DNA from: Caldimonas brevitalea
GTDB lineage: Bacteria; Pseudomonadota; Gammaproteobacteria; Burkholderiales; Burkholderiaceae_C
Direction of reading: 5' to 3'
NCBI RefSeq assembly: GCF_001017435.1
Contig: NZ_CP011371.1
Location: 3,720,001 to 3,784,000 of the forward strand
DNA length: 64,000 bases
Shown here: one piece after another, positions 49,060 to 57,407 of the stretch
Layout: every line of letters begins with the position of its first letter
Numbering within the stretch: the first letter of the stretch is position 1
Translations under genes and position numbers: made by a program
Notes under the pieces: generated by a model
Seen by the model: the letters and a program-made list of their open reading frames with translations, nothing else
The model's database searches: none
Told to the model about the DNA's origin: nothing

Positions 49060-50241
49060 TCAGCGGCTGCTGCGCCGCCAGGTCCCGCTGTAGCGCCCGC
49101 TCGCGTAACGCCATGAGGCCACCAGAAAAGCCCAGTTCAACGCGAACAGAAACGCCGGCAGGCTGAGCAGCGTCGGCAGACGCCGCCCACGCGTGCTGAG
49201 CCCGAACAGCACCGCCGCGCTGAGATAACCGGCCAGTTGCAGCAGCGCGAAGGCACGCCATGCCGGCGACGCCACCCCCAGCCACGCCGACACGCCCAGC
49301 GCCACCAGCAGCAGATGCGGCGCCAGCCAGCGCAGCACCTTGTGCGACAGGTAGGCGAAAGCAGTGCCCTTGGAGGTGCGCAGCAAATATTCGGGGTGAC
49401 GCCACAGCGCCTGGAAGTTGCCGATGCCGATGCGCACCCGGCGGCGGTACTCTTCACCGATGAAATCGGGCGTCGCCTCTTCGGCGAACGCGGCCGGCTC
49501 GTACACCAGCCGGTGGCCGGCCGCCGCGACGTTCATCGCGACGCAGAAGTCGTCGCAGATGGTGTCGGGCCGCAAGGGCTTCCAGGCGGCGCGGCGGATT
49601 GCATAGATGGCGCCGTTGGCCCCCAGCAGGCCGCCGATGCGGGCCTCGAAGAACTTCAAGAACTGCTCGATGCGCCAGTACAGGCTGTCGCGGTTGTCGC
49701 CGGCGCTGCCGGCCAGCCGCAGTTCGCCGCTGACGCCGCCGACCCGACCATCCTCGAACGGTGCCACCAGCTTGCGCAGCGCTTCACGGTCGAAGAAGGT
49801 GTTGGCATCGGAGAACACCAACACCGGCTCGCGGGTGCGCGACACCAGGTCGTTGAGCACGTTGGCCTTGCCACGGTTCTGCTCGAACACGAAGGCCTGG
49901 ATGCGCGGGTCATCGCACTCGGCGAGGATCTGCCCGGTAGCGTCTCGGCTGCCGTCCGAGCCGATGTAGGCACGCCAGCGGTCGGCCGGGTAGTCGAGTT
50001 CGAGCAGGTTGGCGATGCGCTGCCGGATGTGGCCCTCCTCGTTGAAGGCCGAGATGACGATCGCCACCTCGGGCAGCTCACCCTGCTTCAGCGTCGCCCG
50101 CCGCTCGGTCTTGCGGAACACCCGGGCCACGTCGCGCTGCCCTTGCACCCACGCGCCGAGCACGAACAGCACCAGCGGATACAGCAGATAGGAGTACAGC
50201 ACCGCACCGAGGCAGGCAAACACGATGACGGGCAGCCACAT
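49060..50241 (-). CDS. Membrane glycosyltransferase family 2
   Basis: A 393-residue GT-A glycosyltransferase with an N-terminal membrane anchor (about 3-28) and two or three hydrophobic segments at the C-terminus. The catalytic region shows VAIVISAFNEEGHI, YIGSDGSRDAT, the metal motif FSDANTFFD, GANGAIYAIRR, and a processive-type stretch EEYRRRVRIGIGNFQAL. It resembles polysaccharide-polymerising or initiating GT2 enzymes of exopolysaccharide loci. The gene is 16 bp downstream of the putative esterase gene and 81 bp upstream of the Gfo/Idh gene, and is part of the leftward operon. Confidence 0.9.
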   Translation of the reverse strand: MWLPVIVFACLGAVLYSYLLYPLVLFVLGAWVQGQRDVARVFRKTERRATLKQGELPEVAIVISAFNEEGHIRQRIANLLELDYPADRWRAYIGSDGSRDATGQILAECDDPRIQAFVFEQNRGKANVLNDLVSRTREPVLVFSDANTFFDREALRKLVAPFEDGRVGGVSGELRLAGSAGDNRDSLYWRIEQFLKFFEARIGGLLGANGAIYAIRRAAWKPLRPDTICDDFCVAMNVAAAGHRLVYEPAAFAEEATPDFIGEEYRRRVRIGIGNFQALWRHPEYLLRTSKGTAFAYLSHKVLRWLAPHLLLVALGVSAWLGVASPAWRAFALLQLAGYLSAAVLFGLSTRGRRLPTLLSLPAFLFALNWAFLVASWRYASGRYSGTWRRSSR

Positions 50242-50257
50242 GGTGTTCAGGCCTCGG

Positions 50258-51430
50258 TCATGCCGCGGCGGCGTAAGCGGGCCGCGGGATCACGTGGTCG
50301 CGGTACTGATGCGGGTCGCCGCTCAAGCCCGCCTCGGCGGCCTTGACGATGTTGTACATCTCGCGCGCGCTCACGTAGTGCAGCTTCCACTCGCGACCGT
50401 CGTTGTAGCGCGTCTCCAGGTGCGTGAAGGCCTGGTGCATCGGATCGCCGAGCAGCGTGTCCATGTCGCGCTCCTGCGTGCCATGGGTGTGCACCTTGAC
50501 GAAAATCCACTCGGGCCGCCCCTGCACATGGATGCCGGTCTCTACCCAGGCGTCGACGCGCGACGGCGTGGGCGGGTTGCTGGTGCGCACGTCCGAGTTC
50601 TCGATGCGCGGCAGCAGGCCGAACTTGCGGTGTTTCCACATGAAGCCGAGCGGGCCCTGGATCAGCATCAGGTCGCCGACCGGCCGACCGCCCACCCGCA
50701 CGCGCTCGCCGGTGTCGTGCGACTTGGGTGCGTGGGCGTCGTCGGTGGCGTAGTAGATCTTGTTGATGGTGCTGGTCTGGCAGGGATCGGGTGCGGCCGG
50801 GAAAGTGAAGTCGGCGTAGCAACCCTCTTCGCGCAGCACCTGCAGCTCGTTGTTGACCCCGCAGCCGGTGCCATGGGGATGCGAGTTGTCGAGCGCCCAG
50901 TTGCCGTGGATGAACGACCAGCGCGGTTGGCCGGTGGCCGGGTCGGTGGGCAACGCACCGTGCCGGTCGACCAGCAGCTGGGTGAAGCGCTGCAGCTTCT
51001 CGCGCAGCCCGGCCTCGGTGTCCTTGTCGTGGTGCAGATGGATCTCGATTTCGCCCAGCCCCATGCGGCACATCTCGACCAGTGCGTCGAGGTGCTCGGG
51101 GCGGTACTCTTCTTCTGGGTAGAAGAAGCTGTGCACCGGGGGCCGGCCATCACCGTCGCGGTGCGATGCACACAGCGCGGGATAGTCGCGCCGCCAACGC
51201 GCCACGCGCGCGCACTCGACTTCATACGTCGGCTGCTGCCAGCCCGGCTCGTAATGGTCGACGAAGCAGAACATCACGTGCTTCAGGCCCGGCGCAGGGG
51301 CCTCGGGCTTCCAGTCCTGGCGCAGGTAGCTGCGCAACCAGATCGAGATGTTGCGCTGGCGCAGATATGCCAGCACCACCGCCAACACGGCGATCAGCAG
51401 AGCCACGGCAAGCAGGGCCACGATTTTCAT
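50258..51430 (-). CDS. Conserved membrane-anchored protein of exopolysaccharide loci, possible NodB-like hydrolase
   Basis: A 390-residue protein I cannot name. One N-terminal membrane helix (about 4-23) anchors a soluble domain. Candidate metal or active-site segments are CFVDHYEPGW, EIEIHLHHDKDT, FIHGNWALDNSHPHGTGCG and WIFVKVHTHGTQERDMD. The spacing of DHYE, HLHHD and HGN is reminiscent of a polysaccharide-deacetylase-type barrel, but the FDDG motif is absent. Context supports a polysaccharide role: it lies 16 bp before a GT2 gene and 83 bp after the Wzy/WaaL-like gene. If it is a hydrolase or esterase, the anchor suggests action at the periplasmic face. Function remains unassigned. Confidence 0.6.
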   Translation of the reverse strand: MKIVALLAVALLIAVLAVVLAYLRQRNISIWLRSYLRQDWKPEAPAPGLKHVMFCFVDHYEPGWQQPTYEVECARVARWRRDYPALCASHRDGDGRPPVHSFFYPEEEYRPEHLDALVEMCRMGLGEIEIHLHHDKDTEAGLREKLQRFTQLLVDRHGALPTDPATGQPRWSFIHGNWALDNSHPHGTGCGVNNELQVLREEGCYADFTFPAAPDPCQTSTINKIYYATDDAHAPKSHDTGERVRVGGRPVGDLMLIQGPLGFMWKHRKFGLLPRIENSDVRTSNPPTPSRVDAWVETGIHVQGRPEWIFVKVHTHGTQERDMDTLLGDPMHQAFTHLETRYNDGREWKLHYVSAREMYNIVKAAEAGLSGDPHQYRDHVIPRPAYAAAA

Positions 51431-51513
51431 GAGTTATATCGGCTCGACAGTATCAACAAACACAAACACGAGAGGCGCTCTCCGACCCGCCTCGCCCATC
51501 TATCTTCCAGCGC

Positions 51514-52854
51514 CTATGCGTAGTGCAGGCGCACGAATCCGTACACCAGCGTCAGGCTGCCGAACACGGCGCCCCACGCGCCCCGCCCCCAGCGGCTAGG
51601 GCCCAGGCGCAGCGCCTGCAGTTGCCCGGCCTCGCTGCCTTGTTTGGCGCAATGCCAGGCCGCCACGCACAGCCCCAGCAGGAAGTACAGCGTCGGCTGG
51701 TAGGTGCGCGACAGAAACCAGGCACACACGAGAAAGCCGACGAAGGCCATGCGCAGCAGTTCGGCCATCTGAAATTCAGCGCTGTCGGGTGTACGGCTGG
51801 CCATCACACGGCTCATGCCCTTGTAGGTGACGACCAGCAGGCCCAGCCACGTGAAGTAGCCGAACAGGCCCAGCTCGGAGAAACACAGCACGAAGGAGTT
51901 GTGCGCGGTCAGGTAGTGGTGTTCGGTGAAGTTGCCGTAGCCGACACCGAACAGCGGATGCGACTTCAGCATCATCAAGCCGGTGCTCCAGGCTTCGATG
52001 CGCTCGCCGGCCGACCCTTCCTTGGACGAGAACTCGCGTTCGCCGCCCATGCTCGACACGATCGCCGCGCCCGCCAGCAAGGCCACCATCATCGCGCTCT
52101 TCACCGGCCCGAGGCGCCGGCGCAAACCCACCGCCAGCATGGCGCCCACCCCCAGCATCGCGCCGCGCGAATGGGTCAGATAGATGGCATACAGCAGCGC
52201 GAGGCTGGGCAGCACCAGCAGCATCAAGGTGCGCCAGCGACGCCCGGGACGGTAGGTGGCCCACAACAAAGGCATGGCCATCACCATCGCCTGCGCAAAA
52301 TCGTTCGGGTCGTTCAGGAACCCCAGCCAGCGCACCCGCCACATGTAGAGGCCGGAGGTGTCGTGTGCCGGCACCGGCCGGCTGTCGGGCACGATACCGT
52401 CGCCGCGCGCGCCACTGAAGCCGCCTTGCTGCAGCACCAGTTCCTCGGCACGGTAGCCGGTGTGATAGGAATAGACCGACATCGTGGCGCCGAACACCAG
52501 CGCCACCACCATCACCGCGCAGGTGGCGCGCAACCGACGGATCGACGTGACGTTCATGCACACCAGCACGAACAGCAAGGCGGACGAGCTGAAGTTGCTC
52601 ACCGCGTCCAAGCCGCCGCCGAACCAACCGTTGGTGATCTGCGACATCGCGATCGCGAGCGTGAAGCCGCCGAGCAAGACCATGTGCACCCCGCTCGCCG
52701 CAAACTGACGCTTCGACAACGCGCGCGCCAGCGCCGCGACAAAGGCGATCAGCCACAGCCACAGCATCGGCCGCAACTCGGTGTCGGGCGCGAGCAGCTC
52801 CACAGGCCGCAGGAAGGTGAACAGGACGTACACCAGAAAAAGGGCGAAGCTCAT
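51514..52854 (-). CDS. O-antigen ligase/polymerase-like membrane protein (Wzy/WaaL family)
   Basis: A 446-residue polytopic protein with roughly 11 membrane segments and a large periplasmic loop between about residues 145 and 190. The family region includes LTHSRGAMLGVGAML, FGVGYGNFTEHHYLTAHNSFVLCFSELGL and WFLSRTYQPTLYFLLGL. The HNSF and ELG segments are typical of the Wzy_C domain. It should polymerise or ligate repeat units on the outer face of the inner membrane. The start MSFALFLVYVLFTFLRP at 52854 begins directly with the first helix; further upstream the frame is not protein-like. It is the first gene of the leftward polysaccharide operon. Confidence 0.88.
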   Translation of the reverse strand: MSFALFLVYVLFTFLRPVELLAPDTELRPMLWLWLIAFVAALARALSKRQFAASGVHMVLLGGFTLAIAMSQITNGWFGGGLDAVSNFSSSALLFVLVCMNVTSIRRLRATCAVMVVALVFGATMSVYSYHTGYRAEELVLQQGGFSGARGDGIVPDSRPVPAHDTSGLYMWRVRWLGFLNDPNDFAQAMVMAMPLLWATYRPGRRWRTLMLLVLPSLALLYAIYLTHSRGAMLGVGAMLAVGLRRRLGPVKSAMMVALLAGAAIVSSMGGEREFSSKEGSAGERIEAWSTGLMMLKSHPLFGVGYGNFTEHHYLTAHNSFVLCFSELGLFGYFTWLGLLVVTYKGMSRVMASRTPDSAEFQMAELLRMAFVGFLVCAWFLSRTYQPTLYFLLGLCVAAWHCAKQGSEAGQLQALRLGPSRWGRGAWGAVFGSLTLVYGFVRLHYA

Positions 52855-53280
52855 GGGCTGGCGGGCGCACTCCGGTCTCGGGAGGACGCGAACTACCTCT
52901 TGCGTGTCTATCGTTGCTGGGGGGTGGGGTGCTGCACACCGTGCTGCACAGAGGGCGGCAGCCACGTCACAAGGTGCCGCGTCCGCCCGCCGATGCAACC
53001 GACAGGCGTCGATCAAACGCCCCCTCGAAGCGCTTGTATCAAACGGTGCCAATGCTAAAGGGGCGCGGCCCGTTTCTGCGTGAATCTGCCCCCCTAGCAT
53101 GCGGGGGGCGGTGCACGGCACACGGGTGCTCGCCCCTATGATAGGCGGCCGTCGCGAGACCGGCCCGGCGTTCGCCATCGGCGCCGCCGTCACGCGGCCC
53201 GGCTGCCGCTGCCCTGAACGTGACGCCTCACTACCGTCCGACGCGCGCCGATCATTACAACCGACGACTGACTGAGGGTC
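52855..53280. promoter_or_regulatory. Divergent gap between Wzy-like and glycosyltransferase genes
   Basis: 426 bases separating two diverging polysaccharide gene sets, so promoters in both directions are expected. AT-richer patches lie at about 53035-53060 (TTGTATCAAACGGTGCCAAT) and 53250-53275. I searched by eye for a sigma-54 type -24/-12 element and found none. No coding frame is credible. Confidence 0.4.
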
Positions 53281-54516
53281 ATGAACGCCACCACCACCTC
53301 TACGCCGCCGCTGCGACGCGTGCTGTACCACCACCGTACCCAGGGCAAGGCCGTCGAGGGCGTGCACATCCGCGGCATCACCGACGCGTTGCGCGCGATG
53401 GGCGTGGCGGTCGACGTGGTGTCGGTGCCCGGCGCCGACCCTTATGCCAGCCCGAAGGCGATGTCGCCGACCCAGCAGGCGCGCTGGTGGATGAAGATCG
53501 TGACCCGGCTGCCCGAGCCCTTGTTCGAGTTGGCCGAGCTGGCCTACAACGCCGTCGCCGGGCTGCGCATCGTGCGCTACCTGCGCGAGCACGACGACCT
53601 GGAACTGATCTACGAGCGTTATTCGCTGTTCCTGTTCATCACCGTGTGGCTGGCCAAACGGCGCGGCCTGCCCATCATCCTCGAGATCAACGACTCGGCC
53701 GCGGTGCACCGGGTGCGCCCGTTGCACCTGGGCTGGTTGGCCCGGCGCATCGAACGCTGGACCTTGCGCAACGCGAGCGGCCTGGTGTTCGTCTCGGGGC
53801 TGTTCCGTGACCGCGTGACGCAGGCGCATGGCCACATCGCGCCGTCGATCGTGACGCCCAACGCGGCCAACATCGACAAGTTCAGCTTCAGCGAAGCCGA
53901 GCGACGCGAGACGCGCGCCAAGTGGGGGCTGGAAGGCCATGTGGTGTGCGGCTACCTGGGCGCCTTCGTGCCGTGGCATGCGATCGACCAGTTCGTCTAC
54001 CGCATCGCCGACCGGCTGAAGGCGACACCCCATCTGAAGCTGCTGCTGGTCGGCGACGGCGCCACCTTCGACACCGTCGCCAAGTTCGTGCACGACCGCG
54101 GGCTCGACCAACAAATCCTGCTGACCGGGCGCGTGCCGCACGACGACGTGCCGGGCCTGCTGGCCGCGATGGACCTCGCGGTGCTGCCGAGCGCCGGCGA
54201 CTACACCTCGCCGGTCAAGCTGTTCGAGTTCATGGCCTGCGGCATTCCGCCGATCGCACCCGACTTCTCGCCCATCCAGGAAGTGCTGGTCGAGAACCAG
54301 ACCGGCTGGATGTTCAAGGCCGGCAATCTGGATGCAGCGGTCGACGCCGTGATCGAACGCAGTGCCGATCGCGAGCGCCTGGCCGAAGTGGGACGCAACG
54401 CGCGCGCCTACATTGCGGCCGAGCGCCAGTGGCGCCACAACGTGCTGCAACTGATCGAGTTCAAGCAAGCGGTGACGCAGCCGGCCGCCCTGCCCGTTCA
54501 TGCTGTTGCTGGATGA
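53281..54516 (+). CDS. Glycosyltransferase family 4 (WbuB-like)
   Basis: A 411-residue GT4 enzyme. The N-terminal domain has VLYHHRTQGKAVEGVHIRGI and LIYERYSLFLFITVWLAKRR. The C-terminal domain has CGYLGAFVPWHAIDQF and SAGDYTSPVKLFEFMACGIPPIA, a variant in which the first acid of EX7E is Asp. This form is common in WbuB/FucNAc-type transferases. It probably adds a sugar during repeat-unit assembly. Its last 17 bases overlap the start of the acetyltransferase gene, so the two are coupled and may work on the same glycan. Upstream is a 426-bp divergent control region. Confidence 0.9.
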   Translation: MNATTTSTPPLRRVLYHHRTQGKAVEGVHIRGITDALRAMGVAVDVVSVPGADPYASPKAMSPTQQARWWMKIVTRLPEPLFELAELAYNAVAGLRIVRYLREHDDLELIYERYSLFLFITVWLAKRRGLPIILEINDSAAVHRVRPLHLGWLARRIERWTLRNASGLVFVSGLFRDRVTQAHGHIAPSIVTPNAANIDKFSFSEAERRETRAKWGLEGHVVCGYLGAFVPWHAIDQFVYRIADRLKATPHLKLLLVGDGATFDTVAKFVHDRGLDQQILLTGRVPHDDVPGLLAAMDLAVLPSAGDYTSPVKLFEFMACGIPPIAPDFSPIQEVLVENQTGWMFKAGNLDAAVDAVIERSADRERLAEVGRNARAYIAAERQWRHNVLQLIEFKQAVTQPAALPVHAVAG

Positions 54517-54994
54517 TCTGCGCGCCAAGCAGCGCCTTTATTCGCAGTACGGCGACACCTGCTCGTTGCTGAAGGCCATCATGGCCGACGGCACCTCGGC
54601 CAATGTGTTGTACCGGCTGCAGGCGGCGCTGGCGCGCTGGCGTTTGGCGCCGCTCGCGCTGATCCCCCATTGGTTGAACAAGTCGCTCAATGGCTGCGTG
54701 ATCGGCGTGAAGGCCCAGTTTGGCCCTGGCTTCGTGCTGATCCACCCGGTGGGCGTCGTGATCAACTCGAGCGTGCGCGGTGGTCGGAACGTCTGGCTCG
54801 AAAGCAGCGTCGTGATCGGCGACAACCGCGGCGGCTGTCCGACGCTGGGCGACGATGTGTTCATCGGGTCGGGCGCCAAGGTGATCGGCGCGCTGCACAT
54901 CGGCCACGGTGCCCGGGTGGGCGCCAACGCGGTGTTGCTGCGTGACGTGCCCGACGGGGCGACGGCGGTCGGCATTCCAGCCCGTGTCCGCTGA
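54500..54994 (+). CDS. Serine O-acetyltransferase-like hexapeptide acetyltransferase
   Basis: A 164-residue left-handed beta-helix acetyltransferase. Hexapeptide turns run from GFVLIHPVGVVINSSV through WLESSVVIGDNRGGCPTLGDDVFIGSGAKVIGA to GARVGANAVLLRDVPDGATAVGIPAR, which matches the CysE core. The N-terminal helical part is shorter than in metabolic CysE, so it more likely acetylates a sugar or a biosynthetic intermediate than makes O-acetylserine for cysteine. Coupled overlap with the glycosyltransferase gene supports a glycan role. The start ATG at 54500 lies inside the end of that gene; no alternative start is better. Confidence 0.85.
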   Translation: MLLLDDLRAKQRLYSQYGDTCSLLKAIMADGTSANVLYRLQAALARWRLAPLALIPHWLNKSLNGCVIGVKAQFGPGFVLIHPVGVVINSSVRGGRNVWLESSVVIGDNRGGCPTLGDDVFIGSGAKVIGALHIGHGARVGANAVLLRDVPDGATAVGIPARVR

Positions 54995-55066
54995 TCGCGG
55001 CCGGGCCCGCACGCTGAGTTCGGTTCGAGCAGGCCGCGCCCCTCTCCCTCGCCATCGAAGGTTGCG

Positions 55067-57331
55067 TCAGCGCCGGCGGCTAGACCGGCGGTTGCGATAC
55101 ACGGCGACGAGCCCCCCGAACAGGGTGAGCAGCCAGGATGCCGGCTCCGGCACGGCCGACACCCCCAGCTCGACGAAGTTCGCGCCATACAGCACGCTCA
55201 CGCGGTACAGCGCCGGGTCCAGTTCCCAGTCCACGCTGTCGAACCGGCCCGATACCCCGCCACTGGCGCTGAGGAAACGGTAGACGCCGTAGGCCGGCGG
55301 CACTTCGCCGAACAGCAGTTGCAGGGCGCCGCCCAGCTGGGCTTGGCCGTCGACCGAGACGGTGTCGAAGTCCGCGCGGTCCCGGATGTCGACCAGCAGG
55401 ACACCCGAGATGAAGCTCACTTGCTGCACGTCCAGCTCGGCATGGCCCGTTTGGCCTTCCAGCCCAGCGCTGAAAAGCCCGCCTTCGAGGTGCATGCCGG
55501 ACGCCGCCAGCCAGCCGTCGATCCAGGTGCGCGCGGATGCGCCCGTTTGTATGAAGCTGCCGCTCAGCCGTGCCCCGCTCGCCCCGTCGATCTCCAGCTC
55601 TCCGAGCTGCCGCAGTGCGCCGAGCTGCAGCACCGCGCCGTGCAGTGCCGCCAGGCGGCCATCGTTGTCGAGCTGCGGTCCGAACACCGACTGCCGGCTG
55701 CCCGCGCCGTCCAGCACCAGCTCCGCACGGTTGTGGTGTAGGCGTTCGGGCCCGTTCCCGTAGGGCGCCAGCTCGCCGTTGCGGATGAGGTAGACGCCCT
55801 CGAGCACGCTCAGGTGCTCAAGGTTGATCGCCGCCCGCGAGTCGAGCACTTCCACGCGGCCGTGGTTGCGGAAGCCGTGCAGGTGCAGCTCGCTGCCGCC
55901 GACGAGACGAATGGTGCCGCGATTGTTGACGCGTGCGATCCCGGTCACGCCACCACCCGCCATCAGGTAGGTGCCGTCGTTGTTGACGGTCGCGCTGACA
56001 AACCGGGCTGACAGTTCCTCAAACCCCGGCCGGTAGACATTGTTGTCGAGGAAGCGTGCGCCCTCGGCGATGTTGACGGTACCGTCGCCGATGATGGGGA
56101 CCGCGCCGTCCCAGGTCACGTCACCGTGGAAGTTCCAGGTACCCCGCATGAGTTTGTTGAACGCCGGATCGCCCGACGTGGACGCGTTCCACCCCCAGCC
56201 ATGCAGCTTCGCGTCACCATTGACCGTCACCGGCCCGCCCGCCTCCAGATTGCCGTGGCCCCAGTCGAGCCTGTCCACCGTCAGTCCGCCTGCCAGCGTG
56301 ATGCTGCCCGGGCCATGTTCGATCGGGTCTTCGGGGCCCGCCAAGCGCACCCAGCCGAGTTGCATCGTCTCGGCATTGTGGGAGATGAAGGCAGCGCGGC
56401 CGACCTCCAGGCCGCCGGGGCCCCGCAAAGTGGCGGTGGTGCCAAACGCGACCACGGTGCCCAGTTGGGGTGCGTCGACCTTCAATGTGCCGCGGTTGTC
56501 CACGGTGCCCGAGGCAAAGTCATGCCAGGCGGCAACACCGACCACCGACAGCGTCGCCTCCTTGCCGATGTGCCAGTTGCCGGTGCTCAGCATGTTGTCC
56601 GCGCCGTTGTGGTCCAACACGAAATGGCCGCTGTCGGCGATGTTCAGCGTCCCCGTCTGCGAAATCGTGCCGCCAGAGGTGCGCAAGCGGCCGTCCTTTA
56701 ACGTCATCACACCGGTGTTGATCCAGGCGGCGTTGTCGGTGACGTCGAACGCCAGGCTGCCAGAAGCCGTGAGGCTCCCGCGCTGGATGAAGGCGGCGCC
56801 CCCGCCGGCAAACTGGAGCGCGGCCTGACCTGCGGTTGAAACCCCCAGCAGTTCCACACGGCTGGCGCCGCCCTGCAGCGCGCCTCGCAAACGGGCATTG
56901 CCTGTCACCGTCAGCGCCGGCCCGGCCAGTTCACCTGCTTCCCAGTCGAGAGACCGCGCTGTCAGGGACCCGGGCCCGGTCAGGCGACCGCCCTGCAGGT
57001 ACAGCTGTCCGAGGGTGGAGCCCGGCGCGTTCAGCTCGATCTCACCACCGACCACCTGCAAGAAGCGGTTGCCGTGCAGGGTGCTCACCGCGAACGAGCC
57101 GCTGGCCACCAGACTGAAACTGTTGCCCAGCAGGGCACGCGTCGATGCCGACACCGGGGCCCCCGCCGACCAGTTGGCGTCGAGGTCCCAGCGGTCCCCG
57201 CCCGGAGCGCCGCCGATGAACACGGTGTCGGCGGCCAGCGCGGAGGCGGCCGAGGCAGTCGACAGAAGGACCGCCGTGAGGCGGGAACGCCACACTTCGT
57301 GCGGCCGCGAAGATAGCTTGCGCCCGTTCAT
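55067..57331 (-). CDS. Large PEP-CTERM surface protein with beta-solenoid repeats (first copy)
   Basis: A 754-residue exported protein. It has a signal peptide ending near SALAADTVF (about residue 35). A long body of short beta-strand turns follows, rich in Gly, Asn and Leu (NNDGTYLMAGGGVTGIARVN, NRGTIRLVGGSELHLHGF), as in autotransporter or filamentous adhesin solenoids. It ends in a PEP-CTERM signal at 727-754: VPEP, a hydrophobic helix (ASWLLTLFGGLVAVY) and an Arg-rich tail. PEP-CTERM proteins are processed by exosortase and usually sit on or in the exopolysaccharide matrix. The start at 57331 has GGAGG 5-6 nt upstream. No exosortase gene is in this window. It is paralogous to the next gene. 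Confidence 0.88.
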   Translation of the reverse strand: MNGRKLSSRPHEVWRSRLTAVLLSTASAASALAADTVFIGGAPGGDRWDLDANWSAGAPVSASTRALLGNSFSLVASGSFAVSTLHGNRFLQVVGGEIELNAPGSTLGQLYLQGGRLTGPGSLTARSLDWEAGELAGPALTVTGNARLRGALQGGASRVELLGVSTAGQAALQFAGGGAAFIQRGSLTASGSLAFDVTDNAAWINTGVMTLKDGRLRTSGGTISQTGTLNIADSGHFVLDHNGADNMLSTGNWHIGKEATLSVVGVAAWHDFASGTVDNRGTLKVDAPQLGTVVAFGTTATLRGPGGLEVGRAAFISHNAETMQLGWVRLAGPEDPIEHGPGSITLAGGLTVDRLDWGHGNLEAGGPVTVNGDAKLHGWGWNASTSGDPAFNKLMRGTWNFHGDVTWDGAVPIIGDGTVNIAEGARFLDNNVYRPGFEELSARFVSATVNNDGTYLMAGGGVTGIARVNNRGTIRLVGGSELHLHGFRNHGRVEVLDSRAAINLEHLSVLEGVYLIRNGELAPYGNGPERLHHNRAELVLDGAGSRQSVFGPQLDNDGRLAALHGAVLQLGALRQLGELEIDGASGARLSGSFIQTGASARTWIDGWLAASGMHLEGGLFSAGLEGQTGHAELDVQQVSFISGVLLVDIRDRADFDTVSVDGQAQLGGALQLLFGEVPPAYGVYRFLSASGGVSGRFDSVDWELDPALYRVSVLYGANFVELGVSAVPEPASWLLTLFGGLVAVYRNRRSSRRR

Positions 57332-57407
57332 CCGGACCTCCGTGCCAAGTTCCAGCCTTTTGCATGACCTCGCCGCGGCCTGAGCCCGTCCTGTGCGCCG
57401 CTTCGAT

